A stretch of DNA of 64,000 nucleotides, taken from NCBI GenBank assembly GCA_900696645.1, contig CAADGV010000005.1:121724-185723 (forward strand), in the 5' to 3' direction. The DNA comes from an uncultured Chlorobiota bacterium. Its GTDB lineage: Bacteria > Bacteroidota > Ignavibacteria > UBA10030 > UBA6906. Below the pieces are notes generated by a model that did no database searches, was not told the DNA's origin, and saw nothing but the letters and a program-made list of their open reading frames with translations. Both the position numbers and the translations under genes were made by a program. Position 1 is the first letter of the stretch, and every line of letters begins with the position of its first letter. This document shows positions 44,509 through 52,681 of the stretch, in pieces.

Positions 44509-45429
44509 CTATTGTCGTCCTATCGCAACACGGACGAAACCGTTCGCTTGTTCAAGACACGTTTGCGCTTCGCTACGGGTCATGTTGTTTGCTATCATAA
44601 CGACAGCTGTCTTCACTTGCCCTCCGGCCTTTTCTAAATAGGACGAAGCCGCCTCGTAGTCTGCGTCTGTAATCATCATAATGATGCGTTTCGCACGCTC
44701 TACCAGCTTGTTGTTTGTAAGCTGCAGATCAACCATCATGTTTTCGTAAACTTTTCCGAGTTTGATCATCGACGCTGTAGTCAGCATATTGAGCACAAGT
44801 TTCTGTGCAGTCCCCGACTTCATGCGGGTCGAACCCATCAGCACTTCAGGTCCGACCTCGGGACAAATGGCGACATCAACATCAAGATTGAAAGATGCCC
44901 GAGGATTTGTTGTGATGTGGATTGTCCTTGCACCGAGTTCCCGGGCGCGTCCGACGGCGGCAACAACGTATGGTGTTCTTCTGCTTGCGGCAATTCCGCA
45001 CACAACATCGTTCGGTGTTACGTTCGCAGCATCGACATCGCGAATTCCGTGTTCTTTGTTATCTTCGGCCCCCTCTTGCGATCTGAACATTGCTGGCTCT
45101 CCGCCGGCAATGTGTCCGCTAACCAGTCCCGGCGGTGTTCCGAATGTTGGGGGACATTCCGACGCATCGATTACCCCTAAGCGACCGCTTGTTCCTGCAC
45201 CGAAGTAAAGAAGGCGACCTCCCTTACGGAAGCTCTCCACGATGATCTCAACAGCTCGCGCGATGTAGGGAATCTCCTTCTCGACTGCCAACGCAACGAG
45301 TTTATCTTCGCTGTTGATAAGCCTGAGAATCGAATCTGTTGATAGCAGGTCAATGTGCCGCGAGCGAGAATTCCGCTGCTCCGTAAGCAGGCCGGCAAGT
45401 TCCTCAGGAGTATGGTCAGGTGGTGTCAT
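44509..45429 (-). CDS. murQ: N-acetylmuramic acid 6-phosphate etherase
   Basis: Cleaves the lactyl ether of MurNAc-6-phosphate to give GlcNAc-6-phosphate and lactate in peptidoglycan recycling. The SIS-domain signature LLYFGAGTSGRLGVIDASECPPTFG near residue 75 (beginning FGAGTSGR) and AGGEPAMFRSQEGAEDN near residue 108 are diagnostic, as is VLMGSTRMKSGTAQKLVLNM near residue 197. The length of 306 residues is standard. No MurNAc transporter or kinase gene is adjacent. It lies between rsmG and mfd. Confidence 0.95.
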   Translation of the reverse strand: MTPPDHTPEELAGLLTEQRNSRSRHIDLLSTDSILRLINSEDKLVALAVEKEIPYIARAVEIIVESFRKGGRLLYFGAGTSGRLGVIDASECPPTFGTPPGLVSGHIAGGEPAMFRSQEGAEDNKEHGIRDVDAANVTPNDVVCGIAASRRTPYVVAAVGRARELGARTIHITTNPRASFNLDVDVAICPEVGPEVLMGSTRMKSGTAQKLVLNMLTTASMIKLGKVYENMMVDLQLTNNKLVERAKRIIMMITDADYEAASSYLEKAGGQVKTAVVMIANNMTRSEAQTCLEQANGFVRVAIGRQ

Positions 45430-45448
45430 GCAATAGCGGACATAATGA

Positions 45449-46174
45449 TTACATTTGTACTATGACGAGCTTCTTGTCCTGTAAGCCAATCTCTTCGCTC
45501 CCACAAAAGACGAGGTCAATTATAGATATTTCGCTCTCACCCGTCTTGATCTTGGCTTTTCTAATCTCTTGTTCAAGGTCTCCTCCCTTGAGGGCAAGCA
45601 AGGTTCGGCTGCGAAAGTCCGCCCCCCCTGCGGTGCCATGTGAGGCCGATTGCTTTCTGGTCAGGAGAGGCTTTGACCACCTGATAAGGTCGGTGAGGGA
45701 GGCTACGGCCCGCGAGATAACCACATCGAATGGTTCAGACCTTTTGATGAAAGCGGGGTCCTCTGCTCTGCTGGTTTCGACCAGAACATTACCAAGTCCA
45801 ATAGTTGAAACCATCTGTTGGACAGCGTTTGTCTTCTTTGCAATTGAATCAAGCAGGCTGAAATTTGTGTCAGGCATCAGAATGGCAAGCGGTACACCCG
45901 GCAGACCACCGCCCGTACCGAGGTCTAGTACACGTTGGCCGGATGAGAACACTCTGAAGAAGAGTATGGAAATTGAGTGTAGAATGTGACTAAACCAGAT
46001 GTTCGTGGTATCGCTCCTTGAAATGAGGTTAACCCTCGTGTTACAGTCAAGCAATGAATCAGCGTACAATGCCAGCATACGTAGTTTATCTTCACTCACG
46101 ACAAGCCCGTTCTCGCGGCAGATTTTGACCACTCGGAGAGCTGGCTCAGGTATGGGTTGGGTATCATGTTCCAC
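45449..46174 (-). CDS. rsmG: 16S rRNA (guanine-527-N7) methyltransferase
   Basis: Methylates G527 of 16S rRNA. The SAM loop is RVLDLGTGGGLPGVPLAILMP near residue 80 (key residues D-x-G-x-G-x-G-x-P-G), with an upstream N-L-I-S motif (TRVNLISRSD) and DVVISRAVASLTDLIRW near residue 150, all characteristic. The 241 residues include a slightly extended C-terminus. The GTG start lies inside a parS-like palindrome and six bases after the mnmG stop. The usual parA-parB genes do not follow; murQ does. Confidence 0.92.
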   Translation of the reverse strand: MEHDTQPIPEPALRVVKICRENGLVVSEDKLRMLALYADSLLDCNTRVNLISRSDTTNIWFSHILHSISILFFRVFSSGQRVLDLGTGGGLPGVPLAILMPDTNFSLLDSIAKKTNAVQQMVSTIGLGNVLVETSRAEDPAFIKRSEPFDVVISRAVASLTDLIRWSKPLLTRKQSASHGTAGGADFRSRTLLALKGGDLEQEIRKAKIKTGESEISIIDLVFCGSEEIGLQDKKLVIVQM

Positions 46175-46182
46175 GTGGAATC
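46167..46182. promoter_or_regulatory. parS-like site 1
   Basis: TGTTCCACGTGGAATC has 14 of 16 bases of the consensus parS (ParB loading site) and a perfect 12-base palindromic core TTCCACGTGGAA. It spans the mnmG stop and the rsmG GTG start, about 6 kb from the proposed origin. Confidence 0.7.
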
Positions 46183-48058
46183 AACTCCGGAGGTGAATCA
46201 TAAGAACAGAAATATCGGCAGATGTCACTCCGCTAATCCTTGATGCCTGACCGAGAGATCTGGGCCTTACATTCGCGAGCCGTTCTCTCCCTTCCTTACT
46301 TATCGATTTGACACTGTCAAACACAAAGTCATGTGGAATGGCAATGCTCTCATTCCTTTTGAGATGCTCAATTTGCTCTTCCTGCCTCTTTAGATACCCT
46401 TCATATTTGACTTCTATCTCGACACGATCCATCGCCTCGCGGTCCGACAGGAGTGCAAGCATTGCATCGCTTTGTCCAATACTCTCAACCGACATGAGGT
46501 CGGAGATTGAGATCTCTGGTCTCTTGAGAAGTTTCCCCAACGTTTCGTTCTCGGTGATACTCTGGCTCCCTGCTCTCTCGAGCACCGGATTCACGACAGA
46601 TGGCCGAACGGAATGAACCGCGAGAAACTCCTTCGCCCTTTGAATCCTCCCTTCTTTCTGCCTGAGTCTCTTGATTGAGTCGTTCGGGACAAGACCAAAC
46701 TCATAGCCCATTTTCATTAGCCGGGAGTCAGCATTGTCTTGTCTTAGTAGCAGTCGGTATTCTGCACGGGAGGTGAATATGCGATATGGCTCATCCGTGC
46801 CTTTGTTGATCAGGTCGTCAATCAAGACTCCTATGTACGCTTCGTTTCTTTTTAGAATGAACGGGGATTGACCCCTTACAGCAAGTGCTGCATTGATTCC
46901 GGCCATGAGGCCTTGGGCCGCTGCCTCCTCGTAGCCGCTTGTGCCGTTTACCTGCCCGGCGAAATAGAGCCCCTCAACAAACTTTGACTTGAGGCTGTGT
47001 TCAAGTTGATGCGGTGGGAAGTAGTCGTACTCAACGGCGTAGCCGGGACGTAGCATCTTCACCCTCTGCAGTCCTGGAATCGTCCTGATGGCTCTTTGTT
47101 GGATTTCTTGAGGCAAGCTCGTCGAGAAGCCATTAACATAGACGATATCAGATTCATATCCTTCCGGTTCAAGGAAAATTTGGTGGCGCTCTCTGCCGGG
47201 AAATCTATAGAGCTTGTCTTCAATTGATGGACAATACCTTGGTCCAACGCCCTTGATCCTGCCTGTGAACATCGGAGAGTCATCGAAGCCTTGCTGTAGG
47301 ATTGAATGGGTCTTGCTGTTCGTATGGGTCAGAAACATTGAGATTTGTGGGTTCCTGATTTCCTTCGTTTGGAAAGAGAAGGGAATGGGGTCCTTGTCGC
47401 CTTCCTGATGCTCGGTTTCGTCGTAGTCGATGGAATGCCTATCAACCCTCGGGGGTGTTCCCGTCTTCAATCGACCCATCTTGAGACCAAGCGAAGCCAG
47501 TTTGTACGACAATCCGGATGAGGCGGGCTCCTCATATCTTCCTCCTGTTGAGGTATACCGACCCGTATGCATAATAGCATTCAGAAATGTACCTGTACAA
47601 ATCACTACCGCCCTGCAATCAATCCTCAATCCCCCGCCGGTAACTATTGCAGTCAGCCTCCTATTCTCGATACAAATGTCGACAATCGTGTCACGGATAG
47701 TTGTTAAGTTTTCTTGACCCAGTATTCTCCGCGCAGCATCACGGCTGTACCACTCCCTATCGCTCTGGCATCTTGGCGACCAGATTGCGGGCCCCTTTGA
47801 TTTGTTAAGCATCCGGAAGTGAATTCCGGTTGCATCGGCAATCTTTCCCATCTCGCCTCCTAACGCATCGACTTCACGAACCAGGTGCCCCTTTGCGGAC
47901 CCCCCTATTGCCGGGTTGCATGACATTCTGCCTATCGACGACAGACCCATCGTTACCAAGGCTGTGTTGCATCCCATCCTTGCGGATGCAAGGGACGCCT
48001 CGATCCCTGCGTGCCCTGCACCAACGACTACGACATCATATTTCGTATGGATTCTCAA
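46181..48058 (-). CDS. mnmG: tRNA uridine 5-carboxymethylaminomethyl modification enzyme MnmG
   Basis: FAD enzyme that with MnmE modifies the wobble uridine of tRNAs reading NNA/NNG codons. The N-terminal FAD loop is VVVGAGHAGIEASLASARMG (residues 10-29), followed by MSCNPAIGGSAKGHLVREVDA with the conserved cysteine, TGTFLNAIMHTGR and, near residue 370, the GIDA signature GTSGYEEAAAQGLMAGINAA. The length of 625 residues is typical. The start is TTG. It lies between two parS-like sites and downstream of its partner mnmE. Confidence 0.96.
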   Translation of the reverse strand: MRIHTKYDVVVVGAGHAGIEASLASARMGCNTALVTMGLSSIGRMSCNPAIGGSAKGHLVREVDALGGEMGKIADATGIHFRMLNKSKGPAIWSPRCQSDREWYSRDAARRILGQENLTTIRDTIVDICIENRRLTAIVTGGGLRIDCRAVVICTGTFLNAIMHTGRYTSTGGRYEEPASSGLSYKLASLGLKMGRLKTGTPPRVDRHSIDYDETEHQEGDKDPIPFSFQTKEIRNPQISMFLTHTNSKTHSILQQGFDDSPMFTGRIKGVGPRYCPSIEDKLYRFPGRERHQIFLEPEGYESDIVYVNGFSTSLPQEIQQRAIRTIPGLQRVKMLRPGYAVEYDYFPPHQLEHSLKSKFVEGLYFAGQVNGTSGYEEAAAQGLMAGINAALAVRGQSPFILKRNEAYIGVLIDDLINKGTDEPYRIFTSRAEYRLLLRQDNADSRLMKMGYEFGLVPNDSIKRLRQKEGRIQRAKEFLAVHSVRPSVVNPVLERAGSQSITENETLGKLLKRPEISISDLMSVESIGQSDAMLALLSDREAMDRVEIEVKYEGYLKRQEEQIEHLKRNESIAIPHDFVFDSVKSISKEGRERLANVRPRSLGQASRISGVTSADISVLMIHLRS

Positions 48059-48060
48059 TT

Positions 48061-48076
48061 CGTTTCACGTGAAATG
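48061..48076. promoter_or_regulatory. parS-like site 2
   Basis: CGTTTCACGTGAAATG keeps 13 of 16 parS consensus bases and a perfect 12-base palindromic core TTTCACGTGAAA. It lies in the 22-base gap between mnmE and mnmG, 1.9 kb from parS-like site 1. Confidence 0.7.
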
Positions 48077-48080
48077 GGGG

Positions 48081-49475
48081 CTACTTTCCAATGCAGAACT
48101 TACCAAATATGTTGTTCAGGAGCTCATCGGACGAGATTTCCCCGACTATTTCGGCAAGTGAGTCAATTGCCATCCTGATATCCAATGCAGCAAACTCTCC
48201 AGAAACACCATTCTCAACGGTGTTGAAGGCGGACTTGAGAGCGGTCAATGCACGACACAAAGCATCCCGATGCCTGACATTCATGACCTGCAAACCGCTT
48301 GCTTCCAAGCCATCGTTGGCAACCATACTGAGCAACTTCTGACGAAGTGTACTCACACCGAAGCCTGTTTTGGCAGAAACCAACACTTCGTCAACGTGTG
48401 AGGCTATCATTTTCAATAACCCTGTCTCTATTCGCTTAGGCTCGCACAAATCGATCTTGTTATAGGCCACGATGACTCTATCGGGACGCTGAGCTTCTTC
48501 AAGAAGTGCCAGAGTCCCCTCCCTCTCTCTTTCCAAGAACGAGTCGACAACAAGCAACATTACGTCTGCCATCTTGAGTGCAGACCTTGCCCTCGCGACT
48601 CCTTCAATCTCCGCGGGATCATTGGTTTCTCTCAAACCGGCGGTATCATGAAGTCGAAACCATATGCCGTCTATCAAGACATTCTCCTCTAACGAGTCTC
48701 TCGTTGTACCGGGAATGTCGGTCACTATTGCTCTGTTTTCCGCTAATAGAGCGTTGAAGATGCTTGACTTTCCCGCATTCGGCTTGCCGACTATAGCCAC
48801 CGACAGACCATCACGATAGATCTTGCCTACTCTGTATGAGTCTATCATTTGTTCAATCTCGTTCTGAAGAAGATTGATCAGACCCAGCACTTCTTCACGG
48901 GGCAAAAGGGCAATACCCTCCTCGCTGAAGTCCAGCTCCAGCTCTATGAGTGAGCAAACGTCCAAAAGTCTACCTCGGATCTCGGCTATCTTCTGCGAGA
49001 ACTTTCCTTCAAGTTGATTCAAGGATATTCTCCGCGACGCTTCGCTTCGGGCTGAGATGAGACCGGCAACAGCTTCAGCCTGTGACAGATCAATCCTCCC
49101 ATTAAGGAATGCTCGCTTCGTAAACTCGCCGGGTTCGGCCTGTCGTACTCCTGATGAGACAATTGTATCGAGAACTAATTGGGAAATGTAGATCCCGCCG
49201 TGACAACTGATCTCAACTGAATCCTCGCCGGTGTAGGAGAGCGGCTTCCTGAAAACTGTTGCGATAATCTCGTCAATGTGATCCCCCTTCAAGTTTATAA
49301 GCCTGCCGTAATGTGCTGTATATCCGGCGGCCTCACTGAGGCTGGACTTGCCGCGGAAGAGAACATCTACTGCCGCTATTGCGTTTGACCCGGACACACG
49401 TATAACGGCAAGCGCCCCCTCGCCAAGTGGGGTTGCCCTCGCAACGATTGTGTCATCATGATAAACCCTGGCCAC
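48081..49475 (-). CDS. mnmE: tRNA modification GTPase MnmE
   Basis: Potassium-activated GTPase partner of MnmG. The N-terminal formyl-tetrahydrofolate-binding domain starts DTIVARATPLGEGALAVIRVSG; the G domain has G1 AIVGKPNAGKSSIFNAL near residue 225, G2/G3 TDIPGTTRDSLEE and HDTAGLRET, and G4 AYNKIDL. The C-terminal FGKFCIGK carries the catalytic-site cysteine motif C-(I/L/V)-G-K. There are 464 residues. The start is GTG. It follows yidC by 134 bases, with a terminator-like hairpin between. Confidence 0.96.
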   Translation of the reverse strand: MARVYHDDTIVARATPLGEGALAVIRVSGSNAIAAVDVLFRGKSSLSEAAGYTAHYGRLINLKGDHIDEIIATVFRKPLSYTGEDSVEISCHGGIYISQLVLDTIVSSGVRQAEPGEFTKRAFLNGRIDLSQAEAVAGLISARSEASRRISLNQLEGKFSQKIAEIRGRLLDVCSLIELELDFSEEGIALLPREEVLGLINLLQNEIEQMIDSYRVGKIYRDGLSVAIVGKPNAGKSSIFNALLAENRAIVTDIPGTTRDSLEENVLIDGIWFRLHDTAGLRETNDPAEIEGVARARSALKMADVMLLVVDSFLEREREGTLALLEEAQRPDRVIVAYNKIDLCEPKRIETGLLKMIASHVDEVLVSAKTGFGVSTLRQKLLSMVANDGLEASGLQVMNVRHRDALCRALTALKSAFNTVENGVSGEFAALDIRMAIDSLAEIVGEISSDELLNNIFGKFCIGK

Positions 49476-49539
49476 TCTACCCTTCTGTGATAAGCTTACT
49501 GAGTGATGGTGAACTTAAGAATTTCCATTCTGACTATCA

Positions 49540-49585
49540 ATCAAACAGCAGCAAACAACAAAGGCTCACTGCATGCAATGAGCCT
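49540..49585 (-). terminator. Likely terminator after yidC
   Basis: On the minus strand AGGCTCA (49579-49585 complement) and TGAGCCT (49562-49568 complement) pair around a small loop that can itself extend the stem, followed by TTTGTTGTTTG. It sits directly downstream of yidC and would end the rpmH-rnpA-yidD-yidC transcript before mnmE. Confidence 0.6.
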
Positions 49586-49609
49586 CTGGTTCGTCTGAAT
49601 AGTCTTTGA

Positions 49610-51406
49610 TTAACGCTTCTTGATATCGGGCATATTCTTCGCAAGTCGCGCCAAGATCCCGCTCTGAGCTTTTTTCGGGTCAACCTTTCTCAGCGGCTCA
49701 TCGCCATGTTGTTTGTTTATCCAGAACTGCTGACCGATCGATAGCAGGTTGAATACGAAGTAATACAGGTTAAGGCCGGAGGGGAGACTGTTGAAGATAA
49801 GCATCATCATGATGGGCATAAGCCACACCATTGCTTTCTGTCTCGGATCGGTTACGGTTTGCTTCTGCTGAATGAACATTGTGATACACATTGCAAGGGC
49901 AACGCCGCTTATCTGGTTCATTCCAAACAGAGGGACTGTGAACGGGAGCTGGACTATCGAGTCAGGAATGGAAAGATCCTGAATCCACCAGACGAAAGGA
50001 GACTGGCGGAGTTGAATCGTGGAACTGAACACGTTGTAGAGCGCAAACAGAATCGGCATCTGGAGCAAGATTGGCAAGCAACCACCTGCCGGGTTGACGC
50101 CATACTCCTTGTAGAGATTCATAATGGATTTGTTCATCTGCTCGGGGTTGTCCTTGTGCTTCTCGCGCAGCTCGGTCATCATTGGCTGGAGTTGCTGCAT
50201 CCGTTTCATGGACTTCATGCTTGTCCTCGTAAGCGGATGTAGCACAATCTTGATGATCATCGAGAAGACGATGATGACGACACCCCAGTTGGAGATAAAG
50301 AGATGCAGGAAGTTGAACAAAGGTATTAAGGCGTACTCGGTTATCTGTCGAATGACCACCGGCCCAAGGCTCATGATCCGGTCGAGTTCCCGGTCCATTG
50401 ATTTTATCAAAGAGAAATCAAGCGGCCCGAGAAAGAGAGTGATTCTTGAGGCCTCGTTGCTTGCTCCTTTGAACGGCATTTTCAGCGCGAGACTGTAGCT
50501 TTCCTTCTCCCCCTTATCGGGCTGAGGCTCTCTTCTTCCCTCGATGTAAGCTCCCTGACTTGTTCCGCGGTCAGGAAACATTGCCAATGCAAAGTACTTG
50601 TTCCGCGCAGCAACCCAGTCGGTTACACCGGTGATGTCTTTCTTGACTGTCTCTGACTCGCTGGCTGCGTCAATCTCGGCCAACTCGCCACCCGACATCA
50701 CATAAGCATGGGCCGAATGGGATTCATCAATGCTGTTTCGTTCGGCGTATGGAAGACCGTGTTCCCAGATAATCTGATATTCAAAACCGGAAATCACATC
50801 GGCAACATTCTGAAAGAGATGCTCTATTTCAAGCTCGTATGTCCCGTTTCTGAATACGAAGCGCTTGACTATCTTCTTTCCGTCCCCGATAGGCAGCACA
50901 AGGTCAACCGAAAGCGTATCGGCCTCCTGAAGGGTTACTGTTTTCCAGGCAGAAAACTGGGCTTCAAAGAAAAGATTGCGAGTATTGATCTGTTTTCCAT
51001 CCTTCGAGAGAAATAGCAAGCTGAAATCCCCACCTTTGTCATAATCCACAAGTTGGACGGGGTACTGATTCCACGTTTTGTATTTGGTCAGCTCCCACTT
51101 TCGAACCAATCCTCCCCTTGTACTAATCTCTGCTGTGTAGAGATCCGTCTTGACAACAAGTATCTTCTCGGCACCCGTTGCTCGGGATGAGAAGAACCTC
51201 CCCAGTTGCTCCTGGGGTGCCTCCTCGGTTCGAGGTGGTTGCGTAGCTTGTTGCGCTGTCAGCCCCTGATCCGTTGCAGGTTGCGGAACTTGCGCCGTAT
51301 CCGGCAATGTCCCGCTGTGCGGTGGAGGCGGGGGAGTATTCGCCCACATCCACACCATCAACACAACGGCAATCAGCACAAATCCTATCGTTGCTTGTCT
51401 ATCCAT
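49610..51406 (-). CDS. yidC: Membrane protein insertase YidC
   Basis: Inserts and folds inner-membrane proteins, alone or with SecYEG. Residues 1-23 form the first membrane helix, a Pro/Gln-rich linker follows, and residues about 70-340 form the periplasmic beta-sandwich domain of Gram-negative YidC. The 60KD_IMP core follows, with LFNFLHLFISNWGVVIIVFS, SMKSMKRMQQLQPMM, KEYGVNPAGGCLPILLQMP and PSGLNLYYFVFNLLSI. The conserved arginine of the hydrophilic groove lies in LHPLTRTSMKSMK. There are 598 residues. It follows yidD by 43 bases. Confidence 0.95.
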   Translation of the reverse strand: MDRQATIGFVLIAVVLMVWMWANTPPPPPHSGTLPDTAQVPQPATDQGLTAQQATQPPRTEEAPQEQLGRFFSSRATGAEKILVVKTDLYTAEISTRGGLVRKWELTKYKTWNQYPVQLVDYDKGGDFSLLFLSKDGKQINTRNLFFEAQFSAWKTVTLQEADTLSVDLVLPIGDGKKIVKRFVFRNGTYELEIEHLFQNVADVISGFEYQIIWEHGLPYAERNSIDESHSAHAYVMSGGELAEIDAASESETVKKDITGVTDWVAARNKYFALAMFPDRGTSQGAYIEGRREPQPDKGEKESYSLALKMPFKGASNEASRITLFLGPLDFSLIKSMDRELDRIMSLGPVVIRQITEYALIPLFNFLHLFISNWGVVIIVFSMIIKIVLHPLTRTSMKSMKRMQQLQPMMTELREKHKDNPEQMNKSIMNLYKEYGVNPAGGCLPILLQMPILFALYNVFSSTIQLRQSPFVWWIQDLSIPDSIVQLPFTVPLFGMNQISGVALAMCITMFIQQKQTVTDPRQKAMVWLMPIMMMLIFNSLPSGLNLYYFVFNLLSIGQQFWINKQHGDEPLRKVDPKKAQSGILARLAKNMPDIKKR

Positions 51407-51449
51407 TCAAATCATCTCCTAACGCGAATTCAATCTGTTTCGTCTTCAT

Positions 51450-51659
51450 CTAAGCCGGGTCATAGCCTCCGGGGTGAAACGGATGACATTTGCCAATCCT
51501 CTTTATTGCCAGGGTTGTTCCCCGAAGGGCTCCGTGTTTCGTTAGAGCATCAACGGCATATTGAGAGCACGTCGGGTAAAATCTGCACGTATTAGGTGGA
51601 AGCAGGGGAGAAATAAGAAGCTGGTATAACCGAACCATGAATGTGAGGAGCTTGGCCAT
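51450..51659 (-). CDS. yidD: Membrane protein insertion efficiency factor YidD
   Basis: Small (69 residues) membrane-associated helper of YidC. The diagnostic sequence [21 protein letters not shown] (given here to its cysteines) and [12 protein letters not shown] and [16 protein letters not shown] are all present, including the three conserved cysteines. It lies between rnpA and yidC in the standard order, nine bases after rnpA. Confidence 0.96.
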   Translation of the reverse strand: MAKLLTFMVRLYQLLISPLLPPNTCRFYPTCSQYAVDALTKHGALRGTTLAIKRIGKCHPFHPGGYDPA

Positions 51660-51668
51660 GATTCTTGC

Positions 51669-52043
51669 CTACAGTCTTGAGCTGATGATACGAAGGAACT
51701 CACCAATGTCACTCCGGACCTGCGACAATGAAACCCTCTCCGCGGGAACGTGTTTTGAACCTTTGTACGAAATCATGATGCCAATGCGGATATCTGACCT
51801 TGCGAGAGAATCGTCCAATTCTCCACGCTCTGCTGAAAACGCCTCCCGCATAAGTCGTTTGAGTCTGTTCCGTCGAACTGCATTGAGTTTTCTGGAGGGA
51901 ACTCTAAAGGCAACCTGGAATGCCTCATCACATTGCTGCAGAAGAAGATACGAGCAGCGAAGTATTCGTCCATCAAGTCGGTTTTCCGATTGCGCAATCC
52001 GTTTGAAGAGGGTTCTCCCGCGCAGGATTTCCGACTTCTTCAA
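51669..52043 (-). CDS. rnpA: Ribonuclease P protein component
   Basis: Protein cofactor of RNase P, which matures tRNA 5' ends. The opening KSEILRGRTLFKRIAQ and the RNR motif KLNAVRRNRLKRLMREAF near residues 55-72 are diagnostic. There are 124 residues. The only in-frame start codon is TTG at 52043, six bases after the rpmH stop, with GAGAG upstream. The RNA component gene is not in the window. Confidence 0.93.
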   Translation of the reverse strand: MKKSEILRGRTLFKRIAQSENRLDGRILRCSYLLLQQCDEAFQVAFRVPSRKLNAVRRNRLKRLMREAFSAERGELDDSLARSDIRIGIMISYKGSKHVPAERVSLSQVRSDIGEFLRIISSRL

Positions 52044-52048
52044 ACAAA

Positions 52049-52195
52049 CTATCTCTCGTCGCTCACGGTGAGTTTCTTGCGGCCCTTCGCTCTCCTGCGC
52101 GCAAGCACATTTCGACCGTTCTTGGTTGCCATGCGCTCACGAAAACCGTGGGTATTCTTGCGTTTTCGTTTGTGGGGCTGGAATGTTCTCTTCAT
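52049..52195 (-). CDS. rpmH: 50S ribosomal protein L34
   Basis: Small, very basic ribosomal protein (48 residues) starting [18 protein letters not shown] and ending [11 protein letters not shown], the universal L34 pattern (R.MAT.NGR.VL..RR.KGR). The start at 52195 has AGGAG seven bases upstream; a longer frame begins in the leader and covers a terminator hairpin. It is the first gene of the leftward rpmH-rnpA-yidD-yidC operon beside the origin. Confidence 0.97.
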   Translation of the reverse strand: MKRTFQPHKRKRKNTHGFRERMATKNGRNVLARRRAKGRKKLTVSDER

Positions 52196-52230
52196 GGAAA
52201 CTCCTGATCTTGCTGATTGCTCTCTGAACG

Positions 52231-52261
52231 AAAAAAAGAGGGTTGCCGCGCATGGCAATCC
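52231..52261 (-). terminator. Intrinsic terminator in the rpmH leader
   Basis: On the minus strand GGATTGCC (52254-52261 complement) pairs with GGCAACCC (52240-52247 complement, one G-U pair), then TC and seven T (52231-52237 complement). It lies 36 bases before the rpmH start, so a transcript from further upstream must pass it. No gene precedes it on this strand, which suggests attenuation. Confidence 0.7.
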
Positions 52262-52313
52262 TCATATTCCTCTGGCCTACTGTACTGTGAACCTAAAGGT
52301 AATCAACATGTTA

Positions 52314-52336
52314 CCGAGATACAATAAAAATCTCGG
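52314..52336. repeat. Inverted repeat between the rpmH and dnaA promoters
   Basis: CCGAGAT (52314-52320) and ATCTCGG (52330-52336) pair around a 9-base A-rich loop. It lies at the point where the coding strand flips and could be a structured part of the rpmH leader or an origin element. Confidence 0.4.
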
Positions 52337-52355
52337 CAGAAAAACGATTTTTAAC

Positions 52356-52384
52356 TTGCTAAGGGCGTTGTGATGTGTTATAAT
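52356..52384 (+). promoter_or_regulatory. Candidate dnaA promoter
   Basis: TATAAT (52379-52384) is a perfect -10 box with TTGCTA (52356-52361) 17 bases upstream. It points at dnaA, leaving a leader of about 290 bases that carries several DnaA-box-like sites, consistent with autoregulation. Confidence 0.5.
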
Positions 52385-52410
52385 TTCGAACGACCTTCCG
52401 CTCATTGCGG

Positions 52411-52672
52411 TGTTGATAACTCGTGGATAGCGCCTTGCTGATTTGCGAGCTGCTGTTTCAGAAACATCGCTCTTCACATTGGAAAGTCCGTAACTTCTAT
52501 TGGTTCTTCCTAATTGTTGAAATTCAATGAGTTAGTGGCGCGATGCTTGCCTTTTCTGCTGTTGATAACTGTTGAATAATCGATGAAAATTTCTGCCGCT
52601 AACTGTGATGGTGAATAGCTTTGTGGAAATCTTCTGAATATTTGTACATAACAGAACTTAAAGCTTATCCCC
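52411..52672. other. DnaA-box-like cluster upstream of dnaA
   Basis: Sites resembling TTATCCACA or its complement TGTGGATAA: TGTTGATAA at 52411-52419 and 52560-52568 (8 of 9), CGTGGATAG at 52422-52430, TGTGGAAAT at 52622-52630, TGTACATAA at 52643-52651 and TTATCCCCT at 52664-52672 (each 7 of 9). No gene is seen in the 486 bases between rpmH and dnaA. The cluster suits dnaA autoregulation or one arm of a bipartite origin. Confidence 0.6.
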
Positions 52673-52681
52673 TATATCGTT

